Below, in pieces: positions 16,730 to 25,220 of a stretch of DNA of 64,000 nucleotides. Below the pieces are notes generated by a model. The model was not told the origin of the DNA, made no database searches, and worked only from the letters and a program-made list of their open reading frames with translations. The translations under genes and the position numbers were made by a program. How positions within the stretch are numbered: the first letter of the stretch is position 1; each line of letters opens with the position of its first letter. The DNA is from Streptomyces amritsarensis (GTDB taxonomy: Bacteria > Actinomycetota > Actinomycetes > Streptomycetales > Streptomycetaceae): NCBI RefSeq assembly GCF_001953875.1, contig NZ_MQUR01000003.1, positions 26,758 to 90,757 of the forward strand. Reading direction: 5' to 3'.

Positions 16730-17536
16730 TCAGGGGGTGCCCATGGCCTTCTTCAGCTCCGCCGCCGCGTTGCGGTAGACCGGCAGCAGATCGAGGTCGT
16801 TCCCCGGGTAGTTGACGATCCTCACCTGCTTGGCGCCGGAGTCCGGCAGGACCGCCCCGGTCGACATGTGCGCGTTGTCCAGCACCAGCGAGGGCCTCTT
16901 CGCCGAGAGTTCGGCGAGCTGCGCCGGGGTCACGGCCTCCGGGCCGTACGTGCCCACCGTGGTGGCCCCCGCGAGCTTCGCCGCCCACGCGGTGAAGACC
17001 TGCGTCACCACGGACGGGCTGCTGCCGCCGGGCCATGCCGCCCGGAGGTCCTTGTTCAGCTTCGTGTACTCGGCGTCGAAGCCGGTCTTCCACTGCGCGG
17101 CGGCGTCAGCCGTGCCGAACAGCCCCGCCAGTCGGCCGACTTCCGCCGACACCTTCGCGGGGTCGTTGTCGAGCTCCACCTCGACGAGCTTCGCCTTGGA
17201 CCCCGCGGCCTCCTTGATCTTCGCGGCGTACGGTTCGAAGGGCGCGTACAGCACGAAGTCGGCCTCGGCCACGGCCGCGAGGTCCGAGGGCCGGGGGTCG
17301 TAGTCGGGGGCGTGGTGGACGGACTGCGGCACGATGACCTTGATGTCCTCGGCGCCGGCGGCCTTCGCGAAGGCACCCTCCCAGGTGGTCGTGACCACCA
17401 CGGACGGCTTGCCGGTGCGCGGCTGCCCCTCGTCCTCGCCGGAGGTGGACGAGGCGTCGTTCCCGCAGCCGGCGGTCAGGAGCAGGGCCGCGCTCAGTGC
17501 GAGGACGGCAGGGATACGGACGCAGGTGCGCGCCAT
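16730..17536 (-). CDS. Zn/Mn-type ABC transporter substrate-binding lipoprotein
   Basis: 268 residues. A lipoprotein signal ends in LLTAGC (Cys about 24). The mature part is a cluster A-I metal-binding protein (ZnuA/TroA-like): PSVVVTTTWEGAFAKAAGAE, the metal-site histidines in QSVHHAPDYDPRPSDL, AEADFVLYAPFEPY, and a late SLVLDNAHMSTGAVLPDSG. It lacks the His-rich loop of classic ZnuA, so zinc and manganese cannot be told apart. Last gene of a three-gene operon (ATPase-permease-binding protein); its start lies 43 bases inside the permease gene. It should deliver metal to that permease on the outer face of the membrane. Confidence 0.88.
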   Translation of the reverse strand: MARTCVRIPAVLALSAALLLTAGCGNDASSTSGEDEGQPRTGKPSVVVTTTWEGAFAKAAGAEDIKVIVPQSVHHAPDYDPRPSDLAAVAEADFVLYAPFEPYAAKIKEAAGSKAKLVEVELDNDPAKVSAEVGRLAGLFGTADAAAQWKTGFDAEYTKLNKDLRAAWPGGSSPSVVTQVFTAWAAKLAGATTVGTYGPEAVTPAQLAELSAKRPSLVLDNAHMSTGAVLPDSGAKQVRIVNYPGNDLDLLPVYRNAAAELKKAMGTP

Positions 17537-18363
17537 GAGCTGATTCTCCGTTCGGGTATGAAGTGCACCGCGAGGACGAGCGCCCCCGCGGTCAGGACGA
17601 GGACCGGGCCGGGCGGCCAGTCCAGCCACAGGGCCAGCAGGAACCCCGTCAGGTTCACCGCGACGCCGATGCCCACCGCCCACAGCGTGATCGACTTCAG
17701 CGAACTGCCCAGACGGCGCGCGGCGAGCGCGGGCAGCAGGGTCAGCGCGTCGACGAGCAGCGCGCCGGTGAGTTTGACGGCCCCGGCGACCGCGACGGCG
17801 ACCAGGACCAGGAGCGCGGCCGTCAGCGCCCGCACCGGGACGCCCGAGCACAGGGCGAGCTCGCGGTCGTACAGCAGCAGCCCGATCTCGCGCCGCCGCC
17901 ACCAGAACAGGCCGGGCACGGCGACGGCGAGGACCCCGAGGACGAGGAGGTCGGGCGTGCCGACGGACAGGATCGACCCCCACAGCAGGGCGAAGGCGCC
18001 GGAGGCGTTGACCCCGGACACGGCCAGCAGCAGCAGCGCCGCCGCGACGGCCAGGCTCATCAGCAGACCCATCGCTCCCGACAGGCCGTCGGGGGTGCGG
18101 GCGAGCGGCGCGACGCCCGCGCCGGCCAGCGCGCACGCCACCAGCGCGCACAGCATGGGGTCGAGGCCGGTGAGCAGGCCCACGGCGATGCCCAGCAGGG
18201 CCACGTGCATCATCGCGAACCGGACCGGCATGATGTCGAGCCCGACGATGACGACGCCGATCACCGGCAGTCCGACCGCCGCCAGCAGCAGAGCCGCCCC
18301 CGCCCGTTGCACGGGCAGCAGGCGCAGGAGTTCACCGAGGTCGGCGGTGGCCAGGGTGGTCAC
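17494..18363 (-). CDS. Metal ABC transporter permease (ABC-3 family)
   Basis: 289 residues from a GTG at 18363 overlapping the ATPase stop (GTGA). About eight hydrophobic helices are visible. Typical ABC-3 features are MPVRFAMMHVALLGIAVGLL near the N-terminus, the central NASGAFALLWGSILSVG, and LTGALLVDALTLLPALAARR in the second half. This family forms the membrane channel of zinc, manganese and iron chelate importers. Together with the flanking ATPase and lipoprotein it makes a complete importer. No Zur-like palindrome was seen upstream of the operon. Confidence 0.9.
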   Translation of the reverse strand: MTTLATADLGELLRLLPVQRAGAALLLAAVGLPVIGVVIVGLDIMPVRFAMMHVALLGIAVGLLTGLDPMLCALVACALAGAGVAPLARTPDGLSGAMGLLMSLAVAAALLLLAVSGVNASGAFALLWGSILSVGTPDLLVLGVLAVAVPGLFWWRRREIGLLLYDRELALCSGVPVRALTAALLVLVAVAVAGAVKLTGALLVDALTLLPALAARRLGSSLKSITLWAVGIGVAVNLTGFLLALWLDWPPGPVLVLTAGALVLAVHFIPERRISSWRAPASVSLPSSH

Positions 18364-18995
18364 CGGACCTCCCGCAGCCGGCCCGCGGCCATCTCCAGTA
18401 CGCGGTCGCAGCGGTCCGCCAGGCTCCGGTCGTGCGTCACCACGAGCAGGGTCACCGGCAGCGAGGTGAGGACGTCCGCGGCCTCCGCCTGCCCGTCGAA
18501 GTCGAGGGCGGCCGTCGGCTCGTCCGCCAGGAGCAGCTCGGCGCCCGCGGCCACGCATCCGATCGCCCGGGCCAGGTACATGCGCTGCAACTGGCCCCCG
18601 GAAAGGGTGTGCAGGGGCCTGCCGGTCAGCGCGCCCACCCCGAGCCGGTCGGCGGCCTCGGCCGCTTCCGCGGGGGCTTTGCTGCCGGCCAGCAGTTCGG
18701 TGCCGAGCAGCGGGAAGCGGCCGGCGGCCGGCTTCTGCGGGATCCAGGCGCAGGCCCGGCGCCGCCACGCCCACTCGGCGGGCGAGCGGCCCTCCCGGCC
18801 GCCGACCAGGATCGAGCCCGCCGTCCCGCGGTGCAGACCGAGGACGGCACGCAGCAGAGTCGATTTGCCCGAGCCGTTGGTACCGGTCAGCGCCACGCGC
18901 TCACCGGCGGCGATCTCCAGGTCCACGCCGGTGACGGCCTCCACCCGCCCGTGCCGGCAGACGACCCCCCGCATGCGCACGTCCAGTCCGCCCAT
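18360..18995 (-). CDS. Metal ABC transporter ATP-binding protein
   Basis: 211 residues, ATG at 18995 with AGAGG eight bases upstream. Walker A is GTNGSGKSTLL (about 38-48), Q-loop IPQKPAAGRFPLLGTELL, signature LSGGQLQRMYLARAI, Walker B LLLADEPTAALDFDG and the switch His in VVTHDRSLADRC. The compact length is normal for ZnuC/TroB-like ATPases. It is the first gene of the importer operon and is coupled by overlap to the permease. It powers metal uptake on the cytosolic side. Confidence 0.92.
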   Translation of the reverse strand: MGGLDVRMRGVVCRHGRVEAVTGVDLEIAAGERVALTGTNGSGKSTLLRAVLGLHRGTAGSILVGGREGRSPAEWAWRRRACAWIPQKPAAGRFPLLGTELLAGSKAPAEAAEAADRLGVGALTGRPLHTLSGGQLQRMYLARAIGCVAAGAELLLADEPTAALDFDGQAEAADVLTSLPVTLLVVTHDRSLADRCDRVLEMAAGRLREVR

Positions 18996-19233
18996 CACAC
19001 GCCTCTCGATCGTCCTCGGCCGCGCGGGACGGCGCCGGCGCACCTCCCACGTGCCAGTAGTCGGACGCGGGCCGCCCGGGGTTCCCGCCGACCCGGAGCG
19101 GATTGCGCCGACGGCCCCGCGGCGGGAAAGGGGTGCGGGGCGCCCCCTTCGGACCTGCCGCCCGCGTGCCGGTTCGATCACTGAAGGTTATTTCGGTAGG
19201 TTTCCTCCCGATTCCTGATGGAAGGCGGACGCG

Positions 19234-20676
19234 ATGGGCAGCCCTCAGCAGGTGGCGCACGTGCGCAGGAACGTGTGGACCCTCCCGGCCGGCGACCTGA
19301 CGCTCGCCCACTACGCGGCGGCCGTGGCCGAGATGAAGGCGCGGGACCCCGACGATCCCACCGGCTGGACCTACCAGGCGGCCGTCCACGGGACGGCCAC
19401 GACGCCCCCGAGGCCGCTGTGGAACGGCTGCAAGCACGGCTCGTGGTACTTCCTCGCCTGGCACCGCATGTACCTGTGGTACTTCGAGCGGATCGTCCGC
19501 GCGACGGTCGTCCGGCTCGGCGGCCCGGCCGACTGGGCGCTGCCGTTCTGGGACTACGACGCCGACCGGGAGCAGGCCCGGATCCCACCGGCCTTCCGCG
19601 ACGAGGACGGCGGCGCCAACCCGCTGTTCGCCGAGCGGGCCAACCTCGTCAACGAAGGCGAACCCCTGCCTTTCGAGATCACCTCCCCGGCCTACGCGAT
19701 GGGGCGCACCCGGTTCGTCGGCGAAGCCGAGTTCGGCGGGGGCATCACGCCGAACGGCAGCACCTTCTGGAACCGCAAGGGCGCTCTGGAGGACACTCCG
19801 CACAACGCCGTGCACAGCCACATCGGCCGCTGGATGGGCCGGACCACCACGGCCGCGCTGGATCCGGTCTTCTGGCTCCACCACGCCAACATCGACCGAC
19901 TGTGGTTCCTGTGGTCGAGCCGTACGGGCAACAGCGACCCCGACGACCCGCGCTGGATCACCCAGGAGTACAAGTTCTTCGACGCGGACGGGAGCCAGCA
20001 GAGCCTGGCCGCCTCCGACGTCCTCGACATCGCGGGGCAACTGGGCTACACCTACGAGTCGCCCGTGCCGATCTCCCCGCCGGTTCCGCTTCCGCCGTCC
20101 GCGACGGAGTTCCCCGTGCCCGAGATGACGAACGGCCCGAGCGCCTCGGGGCCGACCCCGCCCCGGCGCCGCGAGATGGCCGGCTCGTCGGAACAGCCCC
20201 TGCGCCTCGTCGGCCGTGCCGAGAGCATCGCCGTACCGATCGACCGGCGCACCACCGGGCCGCTGGGCGAGGCGCTCGGCGTCGACGAACCCGACGCGGA
20301 CCGGCACGTCTACCTCAACGTCGAGGACATCGAGGGCGACACCAACCCCGACAAGGTCTACGGCATCTACGTGAACCTGCCCGAAGGGGCCTCCCGCGAG
20401 CAGGCGGAGGGCCACCGGGTCGGCAACCTGTCGTTCTTCGGCATCGAGCGGGCCCAGGACCCGCGGGGCGACGAACACCCGCACGGCCTGCGGGTGAGCG
20501 TCGAGATCACCCCGCTCGTACGCAGGCTGCGGGCGCAGGACGCCTGGGACGAAGACCGGCTGAGCGTCACGTTCCGTCCGCTCGGAGCAGCAGCGGCAGC
20601 GGCGGCGGAGGCGGGGGCGGCGGCGGTGGAGGACCCTCCGGTCGAGATCGGGCGCGTCAGTCTCAGCTACACCTGA
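19234..20676 (+). CDS. Tyrosinase family copper oxidase
   Basis: 480 residues. The type 3 copper sites are clear: CuA with AVHG (about 51-54), NGCKHGSWYFLAWHRMYLW (about 68-87) and a nearby ERI; CuB with HNAVHSHIGRWM (about 190-202) and DPVFWLHHANIDRLW (about 210-224). A C-terminal extension from about 280 holds a proline-rich linker and a beta-rich domain (VYLNVEDIEGDTNPDKVYGI), as in longer polyphenol-oxidase-like enzymes. There is no signal peptide and no MelC1-type caddie beside it. Its stop overlaps the DUF2182 start (TGATG). Reaction: oxidation of phenols to quinones; physiological substrate unknown. Confidence 0.9.
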   Translation: MGSPQQVAHVRRNVWTLPAGDLTLAHYAAAVAEMKARDPDDPTGWTYQAAVHGTATTPPRPLWNGCKHGSWYFLAWHRMYLWYFERIVRATVVRLGGPADWALPFWDYDADREQARIPPAFRDEDGGANPLFAERANLVNEGEPLPFEITSPAYAMGRTRFVGEAEFGGGITPNGSTFWNRKGALEDTPHNAVHSHIGRWMGRTTTAALDPVFWLHHANIDRLWFLWSSRTGNSDPDDPRWITQEYKFFDADGSQQSLAASDVLDIAGQLGYTYESPVPISPPVPLPPSATEFPVPEMTNGPSASGPTPPRRREMAGSSEQPLRLVGRAESIAVPIDRRTTGPLGEALGVDEPDADRHVYLNVEDIEGDTNPDKVYGIYVNLPEGASREQAEGHRVGNLSFFGIERAQDPRGDEHPHGLRVSVEITPLVRRLRAQDAWDEDRLSVTFRPLGAAAAAAAEAGAAAVEDPPVEIGRVSLSYT

Positions 20677-21494
20677 TGGCCATCGAGGGCGGGGCGCGGG
20701 CGCGGCCCGAACGGCCGGCGTCCGCCCCCCGACGGCACCACCCGCGCGTCACCCTCCCCTACGAACTGGCGGCCCTCGCCGCCTGGATCGCCGTGACCGC
20801 GCTGACCGTGACCGGGGCGGTGCACGGCGCCCACCCCGCGGCCCCCGCCGGCGAGCCGCCCCACCACCACGTGCCCGCGCACACGGCCCACGGCGCGACC
20901 GGCTTCGCCGGGACCGGGGGCCCCGGCGGCCTCGCGGCATGGGCGCTGATGTGCGTCGCGATGATGCTCCCCGCCGCCCTCCCGGCGCTCGCACACGTGG
21001 GAGCGAACAGCCTGCGACGGCGCCGGCAGCGCGCGATGGGCGGCTTCGCCGCCGTCTACCTGGCGGTGTGGACCGGCTACGGCGCGCTGCTCCTCGTATC
21101 GGCCCCCCTGTGGTCGCGCCTGCCCGGCGACGCCCTACTGGCCGGAACGCTCGCGCTCGCCGCCGCCTGGCAGACGACGGTCCACAAACGGCGCGCCCTG
21201 CGCGACTGCCACCGCTCCTCCCCGCTGCCGCTGAGCGGCCCGCGCGCCGCGGCGGGCACCGTCCGCTTCGGGCTCCGCCACGGCGGTGCCTGTCTGAGGT
21301 CCTGCTGGCTGCTGATGGCGGTGATGGCCGCGGCCGGCGGCGCAGGCACGGGCATGCTCGCCTGGATGGCGCTGCTCACCGGGATCGTCACGGCGGAGCG
21401 GTTCGCCCGCAGGCCGGGGCGCACCACGCGACTCGCCGCCGCGGTCCTCGCGGCGGCCGCACTGGCGGTCGCCCTCACACCCGCCCTGACCTGA
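20676..21494 (+). CDS. DUF2182 predicted metal-binding membrane protein
   Basis: 272 residues, ATG overlapping the tyrosinase stop. After a basic N-terminus come about six membrane helices. A periplasm-side loop is His-rich (GEPPHHHVPAHTAHG, about 52-66), followed by WALMCVAMMLPAALPAL, AAWQTTVHKRRALRDCHRS and the family hallmark GLRHGGACLRSCWLLMAVMA. DUF2182 proteins carry Cys/His/Met in and near helices and are thought to bind metal. Direct coupling to a type 3 copper enzyme suggests a copper-delivery or loading role; that is inference from neighbourhood. Confidence 0.82.
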   Translation: MAIEGGARARPERPASAPRRHHPRVTLPYELAALAAWIAVTALTVTGAVHGAHPAAPAGEPPHHHVPAHTAHGATGFAGTGGPGGLAAWALMCVAMMLPAALPALAHVGANSLRRRRQRAMGGFAAVYLAVWTGYGALLLVSAPLWSRLPGDALLAGTLALAAAWQTTVHKRRALRDCHRSSPLPLSGPRAAAGTVRFGLRHGGACLRSCWLLMAVMAAAGGAGTGMLAWMALLTGIVTAERFARRPGRTTRLAAAVLAAAALAVALTPALT

Positions 21495-21523
21495 CGGGTA
21501 TCCCCTCCGTCCCGGACCGGCCC

Positions 21524-21940
21524 TCAGGCCGGCAGCTCCTGGAGGTTCAGCTGCCAGGACACCCCGAAGCGGTCGTTCACCCAGCCGAACCGGGCGCTGA
21601 ATCCGTACGCGCCCACCGGCATCAGCTCCTTGCCCCCGTCGGCGAGGGCCGCGTGGAGGCGGTCGAGCTCGGCGACGGACCCGCACTCCACGAAGAGCGA
21701 AACCGCCGGGGTGAAGCCGAACTCGTGCTGGACGTAGCTGTCGATGCACATGAACCGCTGTCCGGCGAGCGAGAACGTGGCACGCAGCACGGTGCCCTCC
21801 GGGCCGGGGCCGTCGGCGCCGTAGCGGGTGATGTCGAGGACCTCGGAGTCGTCGAACAGCGAGGTGTAGAAGGTCAGGGCCTCCTCCGCCCTGCCCTCGA
21901 ACATCAGGAACGTGGTGATCTTCTGCGGTGCCGAGGCCAT
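21524..21940 (-). CDS. VOC-fold PhnB-like protein
   Basis: 138 residues beginning MASAPQKITTFLMFEGRAEE. The two beta-alpha-beta-beta-beta units of the glyoxalase/PhnB fold are visible: AEEALTFYTSLFDDSEVLDI in the first, and a second ending VNDRFGVSWQLNLQEL, the usual C-terminal DRFGVxWQ motif of the PhnB/3-dmu-9 group. Function in this group is mostly unknown (fosfomycin- or methyltransferase-related folds without proven activity). It converges on the DUF2182 gene. Confidence 0.85.
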   Translation of the reverse strand: MASAPQKITTFLMFEGRAEEALTFYTSLFDDSEVLDITRYGADGPGPEGTVLRATFSLAGQRFMCIDSYVQHEFGFTPAVSLFVECGSVAELDRLHAALADGGKELMPVGAYGFSARFGWVNDRFGVSWQLNLQELPA

Positions 21941-22119
21941 CGAGCCGGTCCTCCGGGTGACGGGATGGGACGGGAGCTTCCGGGCCGAGGCTAGAACACG
22001 CCACCGACAATGCCGCGAAGGCAGGGGCCAGCCAGGAGGGTGGTTCCGGGGGCGAGGCCTCGCCCAGCCGGTCCGACCGGTCCTCCCCGCTGCGGCTCTC
22101 CCGGTCCAAGGGGCGGCGG

Positions 22120-22578
22120 TCAGGGGCGGGCCGGGGGCATGTCGTAGGTGACCCACATGGTCCGCGTCGCCACCTGGTCGTACTTGGCCCGCGCGCGGTG
22201 GTTGTCGTCCGCGGTGATCCAGCGGACCACGCTCCAGCCCCGTTCGGCCGCGAGCTCGCGCAGCGAGCCGAGCAGCAGGTCGGCGGCGCCCGACCCGCGG
22301 TGTTCCGGTGCCACGAACAGGTCGTCGAGGAAGCAGCCGACCGTCGCGGACAGGGGCCGGGCGAAGGGGCGGTAGTGGGCCAGGCCGAGGAGCCGGCCCG
22401 CGGCGTCCTCGGCGACCAGGGCGCCGACCTCGTGGGCCGGGTCGTTCACCCACGACCACACCGTGCCGGCCGCCTCCTCGGTCTGCTCCACCTCGTAGAA
22501 GTCGGCGTAACCCCGGTACAGGGCACGCCACTGCGCGAAGTCCCCGGGCCGTACGGCGCGCACGGTGATGTCGGACAT
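22120..22578 (-). CDS. GNAT family N-acetyltransferase
   Basis: 152 residues, start MSDITVRAVRPGDFAQWRAL. Motif A for acetyl-CoA binding is FLDDLFVAPEHRGSGAADLLL (about 85-105) with the R/Q-x-x-G-x-G/A phosphate loop as HRGSGA, and motif B follows near WSVVRWITADDNHRARAKYD. Length and layout are standard. Substrate unknown; the ITADDNHRAR segment resembles polyamine/diamine-type acetyltransferases. It is separated from the next minus-strand gene by a strong terminator. Confidence 0.9.
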   Translation of the reverse strand: MSDITVRAVRPGDFAQWRALYRGYADFYEVEQTEEAAGTVWSWVNDPAHEVGALVAEDAAGRLLGLAHYRPFARPLSATVGCFLDDLFVAPEHRGSGAADLLLGSLRELAAERGWSVVRWITADDNHRARAKYDQVATRTMWVTYDMPPARP

Positions 22579-22693
22579 GGGGCTGGACTCCTGCGATCGA
22601 GGGGCGGGGCGTGCCGCCCGTGCTCCCGCACGGTACGGAGAACCGATCATGCTCAAGTCCGGCCGCCGGGGCAGGTGCCGCGGTGTCGAAAAG

Positions 22694-22744
22694 GGCACGG
22701 CCGCAGCGCCACCGTGGAGGTGGCGCGGGAGCGCCGGCCGTGCC
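22694..22744 (-). terminator. Nested-hairpin terminator
   Basis: Outer arms 22694-22703 and 22735-22744 are a perfect 10-bp match; inside them 22707-22713 pairs with 22719-22725. On the minus strand the structure is followed by CCCTTTTCG. It lies 14 bases past the stop of the PhnB-like gene at 22758-23174, so it terminates that gene. Confidence 0.75.
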
Positions 22745-22757
22745 GAAGGCGGCCGGG

Positions 22758-23174
22758 TCAGCCCTTGGGTGCGCTGATGTCGACGAGCCAGGTGATGCCG
22801 AAGCGGTCCGCGCACATGCCGAAGACATCGCCCCACATCTGCTTCTCCAGCGGCACCGAGACCGTACCGCCGGCGGAGAGCGCGTCCCAGTAGCCGCGCA
22901 GCTCGGCGTCGTCCTCCCCGCTCACGCTCACCGAGATGTTGTTGCCCGGGCTGTGCGGGGTGCCCGGGGGGTTGTCGGCGGCCATGAGGGTGAAGCCGCT
23001 CGCGGTCTCCAGCATGCCGTGCATGATCCGGTCGGAGGCGTCGCCGGCCTCCTCCCCGCCGAAGTCGCCGTACGTGTTCAGCGCCAGGGTGCCGCCGAAG
23101 ACCTCCTTGTAGAACTCCAGGGCCTGCCGGGCGTCGCCGTCGAAGCTGATGTACGGGTTGAGGCGAGAAGGCAT
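22758..23174 (-). CDS. VOC-fold PhnB-like protein
   Basis: 138 residues starting MPSRLNPYISFDGDARQALE. First unit has ALEFYKEVFGGTLALNTYGD; the second ends MCADRFGITWLVDISAPKG, the PhnB/3-dmu-9 signature, with an EKQMWGDVFG segment just before. It differs from the neighbour at 21524-21940 but belongs to the same subfamily. No reaction is assigned to this group. It is transcribed divergently from the DUF4232 lipoprotein across 190 bp. Confidence 0.87.
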   Translation of the reverse strand: MPSRLNPYISFDGDARQALEFYKEVFGGTLALNTYGDFGGEEAGDASDRIMHGMLETASGFTLMAADNPPGTPHSPGNNISVSVSGEDDAELRGYWDALSAGGTVSVPLEKQMWGDVFGMCADRFGITWLVDISAPKG

Positions 23175-23364
23175 GGAACATTCCCTTCCTGCTGGTCTGT
23201 TGTCATTTCAGGTTAGGGGAGGCGGGGGCGGCGCGCCGGCAACCGTGGTCGACTCGGCAACGGCCCGTCACCAAGCTGTGAAGCTTCGACGGGATCCTGG
23301 TGCCAGGCCGCCGGAACGCAACGGCACGGCCCCGCGCGAGTCGCACCTCATCTGGGGGAACACC

Positions 23365-24027
23365 ATGAGCACCGTACGCAGAACCGCCGTCGCCCTCGCC
23401 GCCCTGTCCGCCCTGGCGCTGACCGCCTGCGGGCCCACCGGGGACGACGCGGCCGGCGGGACCGGCACGCCGTCCGCGGGCACGCCGACCGCCTCCGCCT
23501 CCCCGGCCGGCTCGGCCGCGCCGTCGACGTCCGCGACACCGACGGCGAAGCCGGCCAAGCCGTCGGTGTCCGCCGGCGCCCCCGGCACGAAGGCTCCGAC
23601 CGACCCCGACTTCGACGTCTTCCCGTGCAGCACCCAGGACGTGACGTTCACCGCGAGCCTGGCGGAGCCCACGACCAGCAGCTACCTGCTGAAGATCACC
23701 AACAAGGGCACGAAGCCGTGCAGGGTGCTCGGGCACCCGGTCGTCACCTTCGGCGCCCTGGACGGGCAGGCCACGGAGCGGGGCACGGCCCCCGGCATCG
23801 AGGACGCGATCAGGCTCGCCCCGGGCAAGTCCGCCTACGCCGGCCTCATGGGCGGTGCCGCGGACGGCACCGGCAAGACCGTCGACTCGATCGCGATGAC
23901 CATGAACACCGAGTCCGACCTCGTGCAGACCCCGCTCAAGGCGTCCACCCCGGGCCTGTACGTCTCCGCCGCCAAGAACTCCGTGACGCCGTGGGTGGAC
24001 AACGCCGAGGACGCCCTGAGCCTGTAG
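23365..24027 (+). CDS. DUF4232 lipoprotein
   Basis: 220 residues. The N-terminus is a lipoprotein signal with cleavage at LALTAC (Cys about 21). A Ser/Thr/Ala/Pro-rich linker follows (about 24-80), then a DUF4232 domain (about 88-218) with PCSTQDVTFTASL, YLLKITNKGTKPCRVLGHPV and LAPGKSAYAGLMGG. DUF4232 proteins are surface lipoproteins of streptomycetes with an Ig-like beta fold and no known ligand. A single-gene unit on the plus strand. Confidence 0.88.
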   Translation: MSTVRRTAVALAALSALALTACGPTGDDAAGGTGTPSAGTPTASASPAGSAAPSTSATPTAKPAKPSVSAGAPGTKAPTDPDFDVFPCSTQDVTFTASLAEPTTSSYLLKITNKGTKPCRVLGHPVVTFGALDGQATERGTAPGIEDAIRLAPGKSAYAGLMGGAADGTGKTVDSIAMTMNTESDLVQTPLKASTPGLYVSAAKNSVTPWVDNAEDALSL

Positions 24028-24139
24028 CCCCGACGGGTGACCCTGGGCGCGCTGCGGCGGGTCGCGGGTGGGGGCCGCGGGGGGCCGTCAGGATGACTCC
24101 CGAAAAGTGGGGCCGTCCACGACGCAGAAGGAGCACTTC

Positions 24140-24415
24140 ATGCTGGAACGACAGCGTCGCAAGAACACCACCGCCGTCACCTTCGTGCTGCCCGGGGGCG
24201 ACCCGCCCGGCCCCGTCAGCGTCGTGGGGACCTTCAACGACTGGCAGCCGGGCGCCCACGTACTCGAACCCCGACCCGACGGCATGCGGGCGGTGACGGT
24301 CGCGCTGCCCGCCAAGGCCACGCACTCCTTCCGCTACCTCGCGGCCGGGGACTACTGGTTCAACGACGCGGGTGCGGACGGGCACGACGGCCCCAACAGC
24401 CGGCTGAACACCTGA
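24140..24415 (+). CDS. Stand-alone glycogen-binding-type (AMPK-beta/CBM48-like) domain protein
   Basis: 91 residues with GAAGGAG upstream of the ATG. Nearly the whole protein is one early-set beta domain: VTFVLPGGDPPGPVSVVGTF NDWQPG, where the FNDW aromatic belongs to the carbohydrate-binding surface of AMPK-beta and isoamylase N-domains, followed by SFRYLAAGDYWFNDAGADG. There is no catalytic domain. It may bind glycogen or trehalose-type glucans in the cytosol and act as an adaptor. Followed by a clear terminator. Confidence 0.8.
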   Translation: MLERQRRKNTTAVTFVLPGGDPPGPVSVVGTFNDWQPGAHVLEPRPDGMRAVTVALPAKATHSFRYLAAGDYWFNDAGADGHDGPNSRLNT

Positions 24416-24431
24416 CGTCCGCGCGCTGAGC

Positions 24432-24471
24432 GACACGCTCCGCACCGGCACCCGCCGCTGCGGAGCGTGTC
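24432..24471 (+). terminator. Terminator hairpin after the CBM48-like gene
   Basis: Arms 24432-24444 and 24459-24471 are a perfect 13-bp inverted repeat with a 14-base loop, starting 17 bases after the stop codon. No T-run follows, as is common in streptomycete terminators. Confidence 0.7.
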
Positions 24472-24632
24472 CGCGGCACGGGCCGTGGCGAGCCCCGCGA
24501 AACGTCAACCCGCAGTACCGAGGGTCCCCACATCGGGCGATCCGCTCCCCGGCGCCCGCGTGTGCGCGCCGGCCGCCCGTCCGCAGGTGCTACACAGCGG
24601 CATCCACCCGGACAGACCCGAGGAGCGGACGG

Positions 24633-25220
24633 ATGATTCAGAGCCCGGCGGCCGACAGCCGCACGGAAGGCGGCGCCGCAGTGACCGACGGGGAAGCGGA
24701 CGCCGACGGTCCCACCGACCGGGCCGCGCTCGCCGGCGCGACCGGGATGGTGATGGCCTTGGTGCCCTGCACCGCCGAGAGCGCCCGGCGGGTCCTCGGC
24801 AACGCGGCCCAGGCCGCGGGCGTCACGCTCCGGCTCATGGCGCGCACGGTCATCGCGACCCGCACCTGCCCCGCAGACGTCGACCCGGACTGCGAGCGGG
24901 CGCTGCGCGCCGAGATCGGGCACGCCCGCACCCCGTACCCCCCTGCGCCGCCCGCCTCCGGGACGCTCCTGCCGGCCCCGCACGTGCTGCGCCGGCATCT
25001 GAACCACCTGCGGGCCGTGCGCCGCCGTACGCTGGCCGCGCCGGACGACCCGGCACTGCGCGCCGCGATGGAGGACGCCGCGTACACGCTGTGCGTCCTG
25101 ATGGGCCAGCGCAACGCCCACAGCGCGCTCCTGGCCGCCGAGGAGCTGGTGGCGGCTCACCGGCTGCCCCCGTCCGAGGGGCCCGATCCGGTGCGGCCCT
25201 CCGCCGGACGCGCCGACTGA
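24633..25220 (+). CDS. ANTAR-like plus DUF5133 protein
   Basis: 195 residues. The first half (about 33-75) has GATGMVMALVPCTAESARRV followed by LRLMARTVIA, the spacing of an ANTAR RNA-binding three-helix domain. The second half (about 110-180) begins LLPAPHVLRRHLNHLRAVRR and contains DAAYTLCVLMGQRNAHSALL, which I recognise as the DUF5133 type common in streptomycetes. ANTAR domains usually bind paired hairpins and antiterminate transcription; whether this divergent copy does so is unknown. Its 3' end overlaps the convergent nucleoside hydrolase gene by 64 bases. Confidence 0.7.
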   Translation: MIQSPAADSRTEGGAAVTDGEADADGPTDRAALAGATGMVMALVPCTAESARRVLGNAAQAAGVTLRLMARTVIATRTCPADVDPDCERALRAEIGHARTPYPPAPPASGTLLPAPHVLRRHLNHLRAVRRRTLAAPDDPALRAAMEDAAYTLCVLMGQRNAHSALLAAEELVAAHRLPPSEGPDPVRPSAGRAD

